Of a stretch of 36,680 nt of DNA, positions 1 to 7,230 are shown in pieces. The notes beneath the pieces are model-generated. The model was given only the letters and a program-made list of their open reading frames with translations. It had not been told where the DNA came from and searched no databases. The stretch comes from an uncultured Fretibacterium sp. (lineage in GTDB: Bacteria; Synergistota; Synergistia; Synergistales; Aminobacteriaceae): assembly GCA_937911045.1 (NCBI GenBank), contig CALEPX010000005.1, positions 1 through 36,680 of the forward strand, written 5' to 3'. Position numbers and translations under genes: made by a program. The number at the start of each line of letters is the position of its first letter. Position 1 is the stretch's first letter.

Positions 1-440
1 TTCAGGCAGGAATCGATCGCGTAATCATCGGCACAGCTGCGGTAACTCAGGAAAATTTTGTCGAGGACGCTGTGAAAGTCTTCGGGGAAAAAATCGCTGT
101 CGGTATTGACTTGCTTGGGCGTAAACTTGCGATTAAAGGCTGGCAGGAGAGTGTGAAAGTCAGCATGTTTGAATTTTTCGCGCGAATGAGAGCTGCTGAT
201 GTCAAGTACGTGATTTGCACGGATATTTCGCGAGATGGCACGATGTCAGGGACGAATCTGGAATTATATCGCGAGCTGCAGCAATTCTCCGGGATAAATT
301 TCATAGCGTCTGGAGGCGTGAGTTCGCTTGATGACGTGAAGAATTTGCACCGACTCGGAGTTTACGGAGCGATAATTGGCAGGGCATACTACAACGGAGC
401 TATAAATCTCAAGGACGCAATCGCAATCTCGGAGTCATAA
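1..440 (+). CDS. hisA: HisA, phosphoribosylformimino-AICAR-ribotide isomerase (3' part)
   Basis: This is the C-terminal part of the (beta/alpha)8-barrel isomerase of histidine biosynthesis, which converts ProFAR to PRFAR in the cytoplasm. The gene begins before the window, and the reading frame is open from base 3. Visible family features are the phosphate-binding stretch RVIIGTAAV near the window start, the strand with TDISRDGTMSG that carries the second catalytic Asp, and the second phosphate-binding loop IASGGVSS. The C-terminal GAIIGRAYYNG is also typical. It ends in TAA and converges on the decarboxylase operon. The rest of the his operon must lie to the left. Identification is firm; the start is outside the window. 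Confidence 0.95.
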   Translation, partial: QAGIDRVIIGTAAVTQENFVEDAVKVFGEKIAVGIDLLGRKLAIKGWQESVKVSMFEFFARMRAADVKYVICTDISRDGTMSGTNLELYRELQQFSGINFIASGGVSSLDDVKNLHRLGVYGAIIGRAYYNGAINLKDAIAISES

Positions 441-473
441 TCATATCGCAAATAATCGCAAATAATCGCAATC
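441..473. repeat. 10-bp tandem repeat after hisA
   Basis: The unit AATAATCGCA occurs twice in a row (451-470), and a partial copy (ATCGCA) sits on the left. It fills the short gap between the hisA stop and the terminator. It is one of many such microduplications in the spacers of this window. Confidence 0.8.
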
Positions 474-479
474 ACGCGC

Positions 480-513
480 AAAAAAAACCGCCACTTGTTA
501 TTGAGTGACGGCT
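480..513 (-). terminator. Rho-independent terminator of the decarboxylase operon
   Basis: Read on the minus strand, AGCCGTCACT and AGTGGCGGTT form a 10-bp stem (two G-T wobbles) with an 8-base loop, followed directly by a run of eight T. It lies 24 bases past the stop of the biotin carrier gene. On the plus strand the same hairpin is followed by a weaker T-rich stretch, so it may also serve hisA. Confidence 0.88.
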
Positions 514-536
514 TGTTTTGTATAATTAATTCAATT

Positions 537-962
537 CTACGCGATAACCAGTAATACGTCGTCGGTATTGACGCTGTCGCCGGATTTCACGCGAACTTCA
601 GTTACTTTGCCTGATGACGTTGCGAAGACTTCATTTTCCATTTTCATGGCTTCGAGCATGATTACGAGATCGCCATTGTTGACCGTGTCGCCGACATTGA
701 CTTTCACGCTGAGAATTTTCCCGGGCATCGGAGCTGTGACTGTGCTTGCGCCTTCACTGACTGGAGCAGGAGCTGCTGGTGCAGGAGCTGCCGGTGCTGC
801 AACTGGTGCTGGTGTCGGAGCTGCAACTGGTGCCGGAGCTGGTGCAGGTGTTGCTACAGGAGCTGGTGCAGGAGCTGCCGCAACTGGTGCGGAACTTGTC
901 CCGAGGTCTTCAACTTCGACGGTGTACGCCGTGCCATCAACAATTACTCTATACTTATTCAC
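537..962 (-). CDS. mmdC: Biotin carboxyl carrier subunit of a Na+-pumping decarboxylase
   Basis: The 141-residue protein carries the biotin that shuttles CO2 from the carboxyltransferase to the membrane subunit. Residues 1-20 form a short N-terminal beta segment. Residues 25-68 are an almost pure Ala/Pro/Val linker, the flexible tether usual in these subunits. Residues 73-141 are the biotinyl domain with the motif EAMKMEN and biotin-accepting Lys107. The start is GTG at 962, set by an AGGAG a few bases upstream. It is the last gene of the operon and is followed by a strong terminator. In the methylmalonyl-CoA decarboxylase family this subunit is called gamma; an oxaloacetate or glutaconyl-CoA decarboxylase carrier looks the same, so the substrate rests on the neighbouring carboxyltransferase. 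Confidence 0.9.
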   Translation of the reverse strand: MNKYRVIVDGTAYTVEVEDLGTSSAPVAAAPAPAPVATPAPAPAPVAAPTPAPVAAPAAPAPAAPAPVSEGASTVTAPMPGKILSVKVNVGDTVNNGDLVIMLEAMKMENEVFATSSGKVTEVRVKSGDSVNTDDVLLVIA

Positions 963-1020
963 GTTAAAATCTCCTTTCGAGTTTATTTAATTATTCCCGT
1001 TATATTTGCATATTTTCAGA

Positions 1021-1050
1021 TCATATTGCCGCATATTGCCTCATATTGCC
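1021..1050. repeat. Three 10-bp tandem repeats between mmdD and mmdC
   Basis: TCATATTGCC, GCATATTGCC and TCATATTGCC follow one another without spacer, differing only in the first base. They start just after the stop of the OadG-like gene and lie in the transcribed gap of the operon. No dyad symmetry was seen within a unit. Confidence 0.85.
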
Positions 1051-1053
1051 GTT

Positions 1054-1476
1054 CTATTTCCATTTGCGAACCAGCCCGTTATTATTCAGCGCGAGCATTC
1101 CAGCGGTCTTCCAACGACTGACAGGTCTGAACGTTGCGCTTGCTGCTGAAAATACCTGTGCTTCAGGCGTGACTGACAGAATCCTGAAATTATTGCTGCC
1201 TGAGAATTGCACGATTGCTGCTGTGATTGCTGCGACGAGTTTCTTGTTGTCGATTTGAGCGATCTGGGCAACTGGTGAAATCTGAGCAACTGGTGCGGCT
1301 GGTTTAGCTGCGGGCTTGGCTGGAGATGGTGTTACTTCATTTTTTTTTTCAGCGCCCGAACCGGCGAAAAGTTTCATCGCGAAGATTGTTCCGGTGAGAA
1401 TGAGCAAAACTCCGAACACTATCGAGAACGCAACTACACTCACGTTAATCGCGCCTGCAAGTCCTTCAAAGTGCAT
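1054..1476 (-). CDS. mmdD: OadG-family membrane subunit of a Na+-pumping decarboxylase
   Basis: This 140-residue protein resembles the small OadG/MmdD subunit, which anchors and assembles the decarboxylase at the membrane. One transmembrane helix is visible at residues 10-37 (SVVAFSIVFGVLLILTGTIF and onward). It is followed by a Lys/Pro/Ala linker, then a conserved region (LVAAITAAIVQF) and the C-terminal W-KTAG pattern commonly seen in the family. The gene sits between the carboxyltransferase and the biotin carrier, the usual place for this subunit. An AGGAGG-like site lies upstream of the ATG. OadG subunits are poorly conserved, so the call rests on topology, length and context together. 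Confidence 0.85.
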   Translation of the reverse strand: MHFEGLAGAINVSVVAFSIVFGVLLILTGTIFAMKLFAGSGAEKKNEVTPSPAKPAAKPAAPVAQISPVAQIAQIDNKKLVAAITAAIVQFSGSNNFRILSVTPEAQVFSAASATFRPVSRWKTAGMLALNNNGLVRKWK

Positions 1477-1490
1477 AACATTTCCTCCTT

Positions 1491-1515
1491 CGTAAAAATT
1501 CGTAAAAATTCGTAA
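1491..1515. repeat. 10-bp tandem repeat between mmdA and mmdD
   Basis: CGTAAAAATT occurs twice in a row, then the first five bases of a third copy. It lies immediately upstream of the mmdD ribosome binding site on the minus strand. Confidence 0.85.
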
Positions 1516-1546
1516 GATATATAAGTGTGAAACTGAGATTTATATT

Positions 1547-3106
1547 CTAGTGAGGTATCACGCCGTGTTTCTTGCTGGGACGTGACTGTCGCTTGTTTTC
1601 GATTCCGGAGAGTGCCTCGTAAATTGCGTGTCGAGTTTCTTCGGGGAGAATTACGCGGTCAACAAATCCACGTTCGGCTGCAACGTACGGATTCGAGAAT
1701 GTCTTGCGATATTCGTCGATTTTTTCGAGGCGTGTTGAGCTTGGGTCTTCGGAATTTTCGATTTCTTTCTTGAAGACGATGCTAGCTGCGCCCTCTGCAC
1801 CCATGACTGCGATTTCCGCCTGAGGCCACGAGAAAACAAAATCCGCTCCGAGAGCCTTGCTGCTCATTGCCAGATACGCTCCGCCGTAAGCCTTGCGCAT
1901 GATAACAGTGATTAACGGAACTGTTGCTTCACTGTACGCGTATAATAATTTTGCGCCCTTGCGAATTATTCCGCCCTGTTCCTGATTCACGCCGGGCAAA
2001 TATCCGGGAACATCAACGAACGTCACAATCGGAATGTTGAACGCATCGCAATGTCTGACGAATCTTGAGGCTTTATCTGAGGCATCTATGTCGAGACAGC
2101 CTGCCATTTCGTCCGGATTATTCGCGACTATTCCGACAGTTTTGCCGCCAATTCTTCCGTAGCCGATTACGATATTTTTCGCGAACCCTGCCTGCACTTC
2201 GGTAAATTCTGCATCATCGAAAATTTTCGTAATAACGTCATGAACGTCATATTCTTTGTTCGTATTTACGGGAACGACTTGACGCAGGGAATCATCAGCG
2301 CGTTCTACGTTGTCATTCGTCGGTCTGAACGGTGCGTCTTCGAGATTATTCGACGGCAAGTATGACAGGATTTTGCGAACCTGTTCGAAACATTCCTGTT
2401 CGTCTTTAGCTTCGAAGTGTGCGACACCGCTCTTGGTGTTATGAGTAGCCGCGCCGCCGAGTTCTTCGCTTGTGATTGTTTCACCCGTGACTGCTTTGAT
2501 AACTGCCGGACCAGTGATGTGCATGATGCTCGTCTTGTCGACCATGAAAATATAGTCTGTCAGTGCTGGACTGTAAACTGCGCCGCCAGCTGTTGGACCC
2601 ATAATAACGGAAATCTGCGGAATTACGCCGCTTGCGAGAGTGTTTCGCTTGAAAATTTTCCCGTAACCGTTGAGTGAGTCAACGCCTTCCTGTATTCTTG
2701 CGCCGCCGGAATCGTTTATGCCGATGACCGGACAGCCTGATTCCATAGCCATGTCGAGAATTTTGCAGATTTTCTCCGCGTGACGTTCGCCGATTGAGCC
2801 GCCAAAAACTGTGAAGTCCTGACTGTAAATGAAAACTTTCCGCCCGTCAATTTCGCCCCAACCTGTAACGACACCGTCACCAAGAAATTTTCTTGATTCA
2901 AGATCGAAATTTGTGCAGCGATGTGTGACGAACTCATCAACTTCGACAAATGTCCCCGGATCTAAGAGCCAATCGATTCGTTCGCGAGCTGTTCCCTTGT
3001 CTTTCGCTTTTTGCTTGTTAATCGCTTCCTGACCTCCGCCCAAACTCGCCGATTTGCGTCTCTCGGAAAGTTCATCGCAAAGTTCTTCGATAGTTTTTAA
3101 TGCCAT
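1547..3106 (-). CDS. mmdA: Carboxyltransferase (alpha) subunit, methylmalonyl-CoA decarboxylase type
   Basis: This 519-residue biotin-dependent carboxyltransferase moves a carboxyl group from an acyl-CoA, probably methylmalonyl-CoA, to biotin on the carrier subunit. Its length is that of MmdA and propionyl-CoA carboxylase beta chains. Two crotonase-like halves are visible. The N-half has TVFGGSIGERHAEKI, the oxyanion segment NDSGGARIQEG and IMGPTAGGAVYSPAL. The C-half has VDVPGYLPGVNQEQGGIIRKG and RKAYGGAYLAMSSK. The C-terminus KKHGVIPH is typical. The ATG at 3106 follows a strong GGAGG. It is the first gene of the operon, with an OadG-type subunit and a biotin carrier next, which favours a membrane decarboxylase over an ATP-dependent carboxylase; no biotin carboxylase is present. 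The substrate is inferred. Confidence 0.9.
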   Translation of the reverse strand: MALKTIEELCDELSERRKSASLGGGQEAINKQKAKDKGTARERIDWLLDPGTFVEVDEFVTHRCTNFDLESRKFLGDGVVTGWGEIDGRKVFIYSQDFTVFGGSIGERHAEKICKILDMAMESGCPVIGINDSGGARIQEGVDSLNGYGKIFKRNTLASGVIPQISVIMGPTAGGAVYSPALTDYIFMVDKTSIMHITGPAVIKAVTGETITSEELGGAATHNTKSGVAHFEAKDEQECFEQVRKILSYLPSNNLEDAPFRPTNDNVERADDSLRQVVPVNTNKEYDVHDVITKIFDDAEFTEVQAGFAKNIVIGYGRIGGKTVGIVANNPDEMAGCLDIDASDKASRFVRHCDAFNIPIVTFVDVPGYLPGVNQEQGGIIRKGAKLLYAYSEATVPLITVIMRKAYGGAYLAMSSKALGADFVFSWPQAEIAVMGAEGAASIVFKKEIENSEDPSSTRLEKIDEYRKTFSNPYVAAERGFVDRVILPEETRHAIYEALSGIENKRQSRPSKKHGVIPH

Positions 3107-3162
3107 GTAAATCCTTCTCCTCCTTTGTTAAGAGATTTTTCAAAAATATTCTCCGACGACTC

Positions 3163-3191
3163 AGAATAGCACAGAAATTTAGCAATCGCAA
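3163..3191 (-). promoter_or_regulatory. Promoter of the decarboxylase operon
   Basis: On the minus strand TTGCGA (3191-3186) and TATTCT (3168-3163) are separated by exactly 17 bases, and a TG precedes the -10 by one base (extended -10). It lies about 60 bases upstream of the mmdA start and diverges from the sepF promoter. Confidence 0.65.
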
Positions 3192-3218
3192 GCTGATTAT
3201 TCGTTATTATTTGCAAAT

Positions 3219-3246
3219 TTGTTTCGCGCGACTTTCTTGATATAAT
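3219..3246 (+). promoter_or_regulatory. sepF operon promoter with extended -10
   Basis: TTGTTT, a 16-base spacer and a perfect TATAAT (3241-3246) preceded by TGA give the extended -10 TGATATAAT. The predicted transcription start is about 30 bases before the sepF start codon. Confidence 0.7.
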
Positions 3247-3285
3247 TCTTGCAGGTTTTGATATTTTTATCACAAAGGAGCGTTT

Positions 3286-3783
3286 TTGAAATTGAATTTG
3301 ATGAAGTTCTTGGGATTTGAAACCGACGACGATTATGACGAGAACGAGGATTACGACAACAGCAAATCACGATCCGGCTCAAGATCAGGTTCGCAAAATT
3401 CTTCACGAAATACACGGCGCAGAGAACCAGATGACGCACGCGATTCGAATCTGAATCATGATCATGACAGAAATTCCCCGGCGTTAATCATGTTCAAAGG
3501 CATTCCCAATGATCAAGAGAAAAAAGTTTTGCGAGATGCGTTTAATAACGGCGCGATGTTGCTGCTCGATTTGCACGAATTATCTCAGCGTGATTTCGAA
3601 GAAGAAGGTCGCAGATTTATAACTTTCATGGGCGGCATGGCTTTTAACCGTGGCGGCGAGATTGAATTTATAGAACCATCGCAATATATCGTCGTGCCAC
3701 ATGCGAAAATGTTTGTCACACTTCCCGAGGAAGAATCACAGAATGACAAATCAGGAATTTCTATGCAGGAGCGTGATTTATAA
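3286..3783 (+). CDS. sepF: SepF-like cell-division protein
   Basis: SepF binds FtsZ and the membrane and shapes the septum. The 165-residue product has a hydrophobic, amphipathic start (KLNLMKFLGFE, the likely membrane anchor). A long, acidic and Ser/Arg-rich disordered linker follows (residues 13-62). The conserved core (about 67-150) includes ALIMFKGIPNDQEKKVL, LDLHELSQRDFEEEGRRFITFMGG and the C-terminal YIVVP. The start is TTG at 3286 because AAGGAG ends five bases before it; the ATG at 3301 is 20 bases from that site. The stop TAA overlaps the divIVA ATG by one base, so the two septal proteins are translationally coupled. Confidence 0.9.
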   Translation: MKLNLMKFLGFETDDDYDENEDYDNSKSRSGSRSGSQNSSRNTRRREPDDARDSNLNHDHDRNSPALIMFKGIPNDQEKKVLRDAFNNGAMLLLDLHELSQRDFEEEGRRFITFMGGMAFNRGGEIEFIEPSQYIVVPHAKMFVTLPEEESQNDKSGISMQERDL

Positions 3784-4637
3784 TGTCAGATAACATGGAA
3801 TTATTGACCGCAAAAGATGTCGAGATAAAAGTCTTCAAGAAAGTTCGTTTCGGGGGCTACGCGATTGCCGAAGTCGAGGATTTCCTGAATCAAGTCGCAG
3901 ATGATCTCGAAGTCTACGCTGAACAAATCGAAGAGAAAGACGCACGAATCCGTGAACTCGAAGAATACGTACAGAAACAGCAATCCATGTCGGACATGAT
4001 CAAAGACGCACTGATCCAGGCTCGCAAAGCCGCAAATGACATGGAAGCTCAGGCGAAAAATCGCACGGAAAAGATTCTCTCTGACGCGAATCTCGAAGCT
4101 TCGAAATTAATCACCGGTGCAGACGAGAAAGTACAGTCACGAATCGACGACGCTGAGAAAAAAGCCGCTGAAATCCTCGCTCGCGCAAAAAATACTGCTG
4201 ATGATATTATAAAAGAATCCAAAGAGAAAACTCTCAAGACCGAACAAGTCCGCGCAAATATCGAGAACGAACTTCAGGATAAGCGCAACGAGGCAAAATT
4301 ACAGGCTGATGACATGATCGCTCAAGCACGCGTCGAGGCTCGGAGAATCGTCAACGAAGCCGCAAAAGACGTCGAAGAATACGAGAATCAAATCAAGTTC
4401 CTGTACATGAGAAAACAGCAATTCCTGAAAGATACGGTGTCACTCCTGCTGGATTTCGGGCGAACGATTGACAAGGCTCAGCAAGAAGCAGACGCAGAAG
4501 CTGAACCGCACGAATCATCGCAATATTACGCGCAGGATAATCATGAAGAGCGTGACTTGTCGAGAATGTTGGACGAACACGAGAATCTCGAACAGGCTAA
4601 CGAAATATTAAATGCGAATTTGTCCCAAGAAGGTTAA
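3783..4637 (+). CDS. divIVA: DivIVA-domain coiled-coil protein
   Basis: DivIVA proteins sense negative membrane curvature at poles and septa and recruit division or wall enzymes. The N-terminal lipid-binding domain is clear at residues 6-50 (LTAKDVEIKVFKKVRFGGYA, then EVEDFLNQVADDLE). Continuous coiled coil follows from about 35 to 225, very rich in Ala, Glu and Lys. The acidic tail (about 230-284) is probably disordered. AGGAG lies 11 bases before the ATG. It overlaps sepF by one base on the left and recG by one base (TAATG) on the right. The 284-residue length is longer than the B. subtilis protein but normal for the wider family. Confidence 0.92.
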   Translation: MSDNMELLTAKDVEIKVFKKVRFGGYAIAEVEDFLNQVADDLEVYAEQIEEKDARIRELEEYVQKQQSMSDMIKDALIQARKAANDMEAQAKNRTEKILSDANLEASKLITGADEKVQSRIDDAEKKAAEILARAKNTADDIIKESKEKTLKTEQVRANIENELQDKRNEAKLQADDMIAQARVEARRIVNEAAKDVEEYENQIKFLYMRKQQFLKDTVSLLLDFGRTIDKAQQEADAEAEPHESSQYYAQDNHEERDLSRMLDEHENLEQANEILNANLSQEG

Positions 4638-6715
4638 TGCCAGAAGAAGAAGGTTTATTCGCAATCGAAACTCCTGTAACAGATATTAGCGGAGTTGGCA
4701 GAAAAACAGCATACGCCCTCTCAAAACTGAATATTCACACACTCGAAGATCTGTTTTTCTTTATGCCAAGAAGATACGAAGACCGTCAGAAAGTCATTCA
4801 GCTTAAAGATTTACAGAACGGTCAGTTTTTTTGCGCGCTGGCAATGGTCACAAGCTACAGAACTGATTACGCACACGATTTAACCGAAGCAATCATAAGT
4901 GACGGCACTGGCAAGATCAAAGCAACTTGGTTCTCAGCACGAATCGGTCAATGCTTTGAATATAACTCGAAAATCGCGTTCTACGGTAAAGCTTCGGAAT
5001 TTAACGGCGAATTTCACATCACACACCCGAAATTCGAAGTCATGGACGATTACGCACCGCCAACGATTATCGGCAGAATTTTCCCGATTTACGCAGCAAA
5101 TGCGGACTTGTCACAGAATTCGATAGTCAAATTGATTGATAAAGCGTTCAGAGCATACTCAGATATTTGTCTGGACGAGTTTCTGCCGCAAAAAATTCTG
5201 GATAAATACAAGATGCTGAGTTTTCGAGAGGCACTGATGCAGATTCACAATCCACTTAACGAAACTATGTACAGACGCGCACGCAGCAGACTTGCATTCG
5301 ATGAGCTGTTCCTGCTGCAATGCGGAATATTAATGCGGCGAAATTATTACTTGCAATACGCTAATAAATCTATACGCCTCAAACCCGGGAAATATTACGA
5401 AGCGTTCAGAAATGATTTGCAGTTCACACTCACAAACGCTCAAGAACGAGTTATACATGAGATATTCGCGGATTTAGAAAAAGATTTCCCGATGAATCGC
5501 TTGCTTCAGGGTGACGTTGGCTCAGGGAAAACTCTGGTTGCATTCTGTGCGATTTTGGCGGCGATTGACTCAGGAGTTCAGGCTGCGTTCATGGCTCCGA
5601 CGGAAGTTCTGGCAGCTCAACACTTCATCAAGTTGCAGCAAAGTCTCGAACCATTGGGGATCAAAGCCGCATTATTGACCGGAAGCATGAAACAATCTGA
5701 GCGCAAAATCATTCTGGAATCGCTCGAAAATGGTGAAATAAATGTTATCGTAGGAACACACGCAATTTTCGCAGAACGCGTGAGATTTCGGGAACTTGGG
5801 CTTGTGATAATCGACGAGCAACACAGATTCGGAGTTTTGCAGCGTAACGCTATTGTCTCAAAAGGAATTTCTCCGCACGTATTGTCCATGACAGCAACAC
5901 CGATTCCTAGAACGATTGTCATGTCGAATTACGGGGACTTAGCAGTTTCTGAGATTGACGAGATGCCGCCCGGGCGTGAAAAAATCGAGACGATTGCTGT
6001 GGACTCAAATGACATACGCAGACTCGCAAAAATGATTCACGACGCGATTATTGAAAAACATCAGATTTACTGGGTATGTCCAACGATTGAAGAGGGCGAT
6101 AGGGGCTTGAGTGCTGTGACTTCAAGATACTGTGACTTGCAGAGATTCTCTCATGCCGGCGAGTTCTTCAACGTAGGGATGCTTCACGGGCAAATGTCCG
6201 GTGACGAGAAAAAGCGAATCATGCAGGAGTTCTCGGACGGGGAAATTGATCTGTTGGTCTCGACGGTTGTTATCGAAGTCGGCGTTGACGTTCCGAATGC
6301 TACGTTGATGATAATCGAGGACGCTGGACAATTCGGTCTGGCTCAGCTGCACCAGTTGCGCGGAAGAATCGGTCGTGGAAAATCTGCGAGTACGTGCGTG
6401 TTGATGTTCGGTGCTTCGACGACTGATGACGGACGCAAGCGAATCGAGTTCATGACGAAAATTTCCAACGGATTCAAATTATCCGAGATGGATCTGTTTC
6501 AGCGCGGACCGGGTGAAATTTGCGGCGTGCATCAACATGGCGTGACGGATTTCAGAGTTGCGAATTTGCTGCGGGATTACAAGATTCTAAAAGTTGCGCG
6601 TAAAGAGGCGATGGATTTGCTCTCAGAAGATGCGAATCTTGAATCTGAACCGGAGTTGAAGAGCGAATTGCTGCGTAGATTGGGGAATGCTCTTGAACTT
6701 GCGATTACGGCGTGA
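4637..6715 (+). CDS. recG: ATP-dependent DNA helicase RecG
   Basis: RecG regresses stalled replication forks and branch-migrates Holliday junctions. The 692-residue protein has the N-terminal wedge/OB region (ISGVGRKTAYALSKL, MPRRYEDR, about 18-200). The helicase core follows: Walker A GDVGSGKT at 292-299 (Lys298), a DEQH box at 393-396 followed by RFG, SMTATPIPRT, and motif VI QLRGRIGRG. The C-terminal SDGEIDLLVSTVVIEVGVDVP and FQRGPGEICG are characteristic of RecG. Length matches the family. It begins on the last base of divIVA, an unusual coupling of a division gene to a repair helicase, and is followed by recX after three bases. Confidence 0.97.
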   Translation: MPEEEGLFAIETPVTDISGVGRKTAYALSKLNIHTLEDLFFFMPRRYEDRQKVIQLKDLQNGQFFCALAMVTSYRTDYAHDLTEAIISDGTGKIKATWFSARIGQCFEYNSKIAFYGKASEFNGEFHITHPKFEVMDDYAPPTIIGRIFPIYAANADLSQNSIVKLIDKAFRAYSDICLDEFLPQKILDKYKMLSFREALMQIHNPLNETMYRRARSRLAFDELFLLQCGILMRRNYYLQYANKSIRLKPGKYYEAFRNDLQFTLTNAQERVIHEIFADLEKDFPMNRLLQGDVGSGKTLVAFCAILAAIDSGVQAAFMAPTEVLAAQHFIKLQQSLEPLGIKAALLTGSMKQSERKIILESLENGEINVIVGTHAIFAERVRFRELGLVIIDEQHRFGVLQRNAIVSKGISPHVLSMTATPIPRTIVMSNYGDLAVSEIDEMPPGREKIETIAVDSNDIRRLAKMIHDAIIEKHQIYWVCPTIEEGDRGLSAVTSRYCDLQRFSHAGEFFNVGMLHGQMSGDEKKRIMQEFSDGEIDLLVSTVVIEVGVDVPNATLMIIEDAGQFGLAQLHQLRGRIGRGKSASTCVLMFGASTTDDGRKRIEFMTKISNGFKLSEMDLFQRGPGEICGVHQHGVTDFRVANLLRDYKILKVARKEAMDLLSEDANLESEPELKSELLRRLGNALELAITA

Positions 6716-6718
6716 ATT

Positions 6719-7132
6719 ATGCGTGAGAAATTCTTTGCGTTCCTGTTGAGAAAGACTTGCACGGAAAAGCAGGCTCTGGAATTTCTGGAGAAAATGCGAA
6801 TCCCTGATGATGAAATTTCTGCGTTGATGCTGGAGGCTCAGGAGATTGGACTGGTCGATGATGATGCGTATGCGCTGTTATTTGCTCAGGGTCATGACTC
6901 GTGGGGTGACGCGAAAATAAAGTTCGAGTTGTCAAGGCGCGGAATTAATTCTGAGAGTGTAGATTACGCTCTGGAAAATATTACGCCTGAACTGGAACGT
7001 GCGCGTGAAATTTGCGATTCTCTCCGGAAAAGCTGCGAGGACAGGAAAATTCGTTCACGCTTGATTAGTCGTGGTTTTTCGTCGCGTGTGATTAATAAGA
7101 TTTTGCGAAATGTGAGTGAGATTGATTACTGA
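6719..7132 (+). CDS. recX: RecX-family regulatory protein
   Basis: RecX proteins bind RecA filaments and limit or modulate strand exchange. This 137-residue protein is all-helical by eye, with the three-helix RecX repeats: LLRKTCTEKQALEFLEKM (residues 9-26), LVDDDAYALLFAQGH followed by the conserved KFELSRRGI, and a third module RLISRGFSSRVINKIL near the C-terminus. It is shorter than many RecX proteins (about 150-270). It starts three bases after the recG stop and so belongs to that operon. recA is not in the window. The family is weakly conserved, so confidence is a little lower than for neighbours. Confidence 0.85.
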   Translation: MREKFFAFLLRKTCTEKQALEFLEKMRIPDDEISALMLEAQEIGLVDDDAYALLFAQGHDSWGDAKIKFELSRRGINSESVDYALENITPELERAREICDSLRKSCEDRKIRSRLISRGFSSRVINKILRNVSEIDY

Positions 7133-7135
7133 AAA

Positions 7136-7164
7136 TCACGAAAATAGCGCGGTTATTTTTGTGA
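7136..7164 (+). other. AT-rich inverted repeat after recX, possible weak terminator or operator
   Basis: TCACGAAAATA and TATTTTTGTGA pair over 11 positions (one G-T) around a 7-base loop GCGCGGT. The right arm carries five T but no T-run follows the stem. It could end the sepF-recX transcript weakly, or act as a protein-binding dyad just upstream of the ppdK -10. Confidence 0.45.
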
Positions 7165-7173
7165 GAAATTATT

Positions 7174-7179
7174 TATAAT
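7174..7179 (+). promoter_or_regulatory. Putative ppdK -10 element
   Basis: A perfect TATAAT lies 51 bases before the ppdK ATG. No good -35 is present at 16-18 bases, so activity may need an activator or the adjacent dyad. Confidence 0.45.
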
Positions 7180-7207
7180 GCTAGTGCATTTTTGCTAGTG
7201 CATTTTT
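7180..7207. repeat. Perfect 14-bp tandem duplication in the ppdK leader
   Basis: GCTAGTGCATTTTT occurs twice without spacer, starting on the base after TATAAT. It covers the expected transcription start and the beginning of the 5' leader. Confidence 0.9.
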
Positions 7208-7230
7208 AGGAAAAGGAAGTTGATATTTTC

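Noticed and set aside
568..990. Plus-strand open frame rich in Gly and Ala
   Set aside because: It is the antisense shadow of the Ala/Pro linker and biotinyl domain of the carrier gene; it has no SD or family motif.
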